NCBI GenBank assembly: GCA_013397075.1
Contig: VWZS01002702.1
Location: forward strand, 310,324 to 374,323
DNA: 64,000 bases
DNA from: Rhabdornis inornatus
Taxonomy: Eukaryota; Chordata; Aves; Passeriformes; Rhabdornithidae
Reading direction: 5' to 3'
A program made the position numbers and the translations under genes. Within the stretch, counting starts at the first letter, position 1, and every line of letters starts with the position of its first letter. The notes below the pieces were generated by a model. That model was not told the origin of the DNA. It did no database searches and worked only from the letters and a program-made list of their open reading frames with translations. Shown piece by piece: positions 62,559 through 64,000 of this stretch.

Positions 62559-64000
62559 CTGCAGAAATGTTTCTGTGCTGTACAGCTGTAGAAAGGAGCG
62601 TCTCACCATCCTCCTCTGCCCCTGAGAACAGACACAGGGTTCGTGCAACCTGGCCACAGTGTAACAGGAGGGAAATTTCCATAAACTGCAGAGGTAAAGG
62701 GCTGAGTGAAAAGCATCCGAGTCAGACTCCAGGAGCTCACTCAGCTGCACAGCGTACAACAGCCTTTGTGCAGAAGCATTCATTAGACACCAGTAAGACA
62801 GAGACATGGGGTGATGTGATATCCTGTCACCATTAAGGTAGGATGTGACAGATACATTTGGAAAATATAAAATATATTCACACAGCTTCAAATTGAGAGA
62901 ATGAACATGAAGCCAACCTGAATGAACAGCCCTGCCCTCTTTGGAATGTGCTGACATTGCTAACACTGATCAGACCGGCTCCTAATTGTATCAATTTATA
63001 AGCCATACCCCAGTGTTGTATTTGCAACATCTTCAGCTTTGCTGAAAGCACAATACAGTAAGGGAACATTAAAAGCATTAAACTAACATTACCACTCTGC
63101 AGTTGATTTCTGATTATACAGGACTCATCTTCCCAGCTGCTGAAGCATAACCAAAGGGATTTGGTTGCATTTCCATGTTCTGAGCTTAAAGCAGTCATGA
63201 CCAAATCTGTGGGTACTGACTAGCTGGCCTAGAGAACTGCAGCTTCAGTTTGCCTGGTGTCAGCAGCCAACACTACCTTACACGATGACCATCTCAGCCA
63301 CAAAGACACAAAACAGTCAGAAACAAAAATTGTGTTTATCCTTGATATTGTGTTCTCCACATTTTTTGTGAGCACTCAACTCATTTTGTCTTAAAACAAC
63401 TCCAGAACAGTTCAGCTATTTCCTTTCCCACACAGGAAGAGTATTCAAATCCTTAGTACCATCTGAAAGACTGCTAGTAAACAGAGGAGAGGTGATTCCT
63501 TCCTAAAAAAACATTGACAGTTTCAAGAGAAGATAGTAACAGATACTATTTTAAAAAATACTTTACGTGATATATTAAATTTCAATGCTTTTAAATGGAT
63601 TCTATTTTTTCCATCTTCAAAATATATAAATATTTTAAAGAGGAAAATTTGTCATGGGACTATACCAGGTTATACACCTAAAACCCTACACTGACAGAAA
63701 TTCACACAACAACCTCCAGATAACACTGGACACTCAGTGACATTCCAGGTATTTTAAAAAAACACTAACAAACCAACCTATCCTAGACATCTTGGGACAA
63801 CACTTTTTTGGACAACAGCATCATTTCACCATGTGTTTACCAGTAAAACTATTGACTATCTCAACAGTTATCCAGAAGACTTAGACCATCTTAAAAGCAT
63901 GGACAAAAGAATTCAGTTGTGTTATGTAAGGCTCCTGAAAAAATTAAAATGAAATGTGAGAAGAAAAAATATGAATGTATTTCTTCAAAAGTTCTGGTCA
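62559..64000. other. Unannotated DNA
   Basis: Minus-strand frames of 137 and 108 codons (62553-62966, 62878-63204) overlap and resemble no family. The last kilobase is AT-rich with nothing recognised. Confidence 0.6.

Noticed and set aside
1..64000. CRISPR arrays, bacterial operons, rRNA, tRNA or known miRNA hairpins
   Set aside because: No regularly spaced repeats, no tRNA B-box with a cloverleaf, and no familiar miRNA seeds were seen; the composition is that of a vertebrate genome.

Overview
This window looks like non-coding DNA from a sauropsid, most likely a bird. The evidence is indirect. The sequence is AT-rich and CpG-poor, with no bacterial-type gene packing. Recognisable repeats are few and heavily decayed: one CR1 LINE fossil, a few MIR-like SINE scraps, and several old amniote repeats of the kind seen in birds, turtles and crocodiles. 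There are no Alu, L1 or B1/B2-type elements as in mammals. I recognise no protein-coding gene, tRNA, rRNA, known miRNA or CRISPR array. The longest open frame is 172 codons and resembles nothing I know. The window is best read as intergenic DNA or part of very long introns.

Layout. From 1 to 11.9 kb it is unique AT-rich sequence, with two perfect 22-bp palindromes only about 470 bp apart; one matches a p53-family response element and the other an inverted TEAD pair. At 11.9-12.5 kb lies the CR1 fossil. From 13 to 22 kb there are long AT-rich stretches, some dense in homeodomain cores (15.2-15.5, 19.5-19.9, 20.9-21.3 kb), plus old amniote repeats. From 22 to 34 kb the sequence is mostly featureless, with a few GC-richer blocks. 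At 34,708-35,862 a 577-bp segment occurs twice in direct orientation around a single N. This is almost certainly an unmerged assembly overlap. It is followed by a GC-richer block (36.0-37.3 kb) with a homeodomain-rich candidate conserved element and a 44-bp tandem repeat. From 37.5 to 64 kb the + strand becomes on average A-rich rather than T-rich. This half holds an old CR1-type 3' end on the minus strand, a MIR-like element carrying inverted nuclear-receptor half-sites, several exon-like intervals with good splice signals, and a T-rich block with a polyadenylation signal that may be an LTR-type insertion.

No genes can be shown to work together here. The plausible functions are regulatory (candidate enhancers). 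I found no convincing new biological system. The firmest observation is the assembly artefact at 35,285. Next come the two palindromes and the homeodomain-dense elements, which need alignment to other genomes to be decided.
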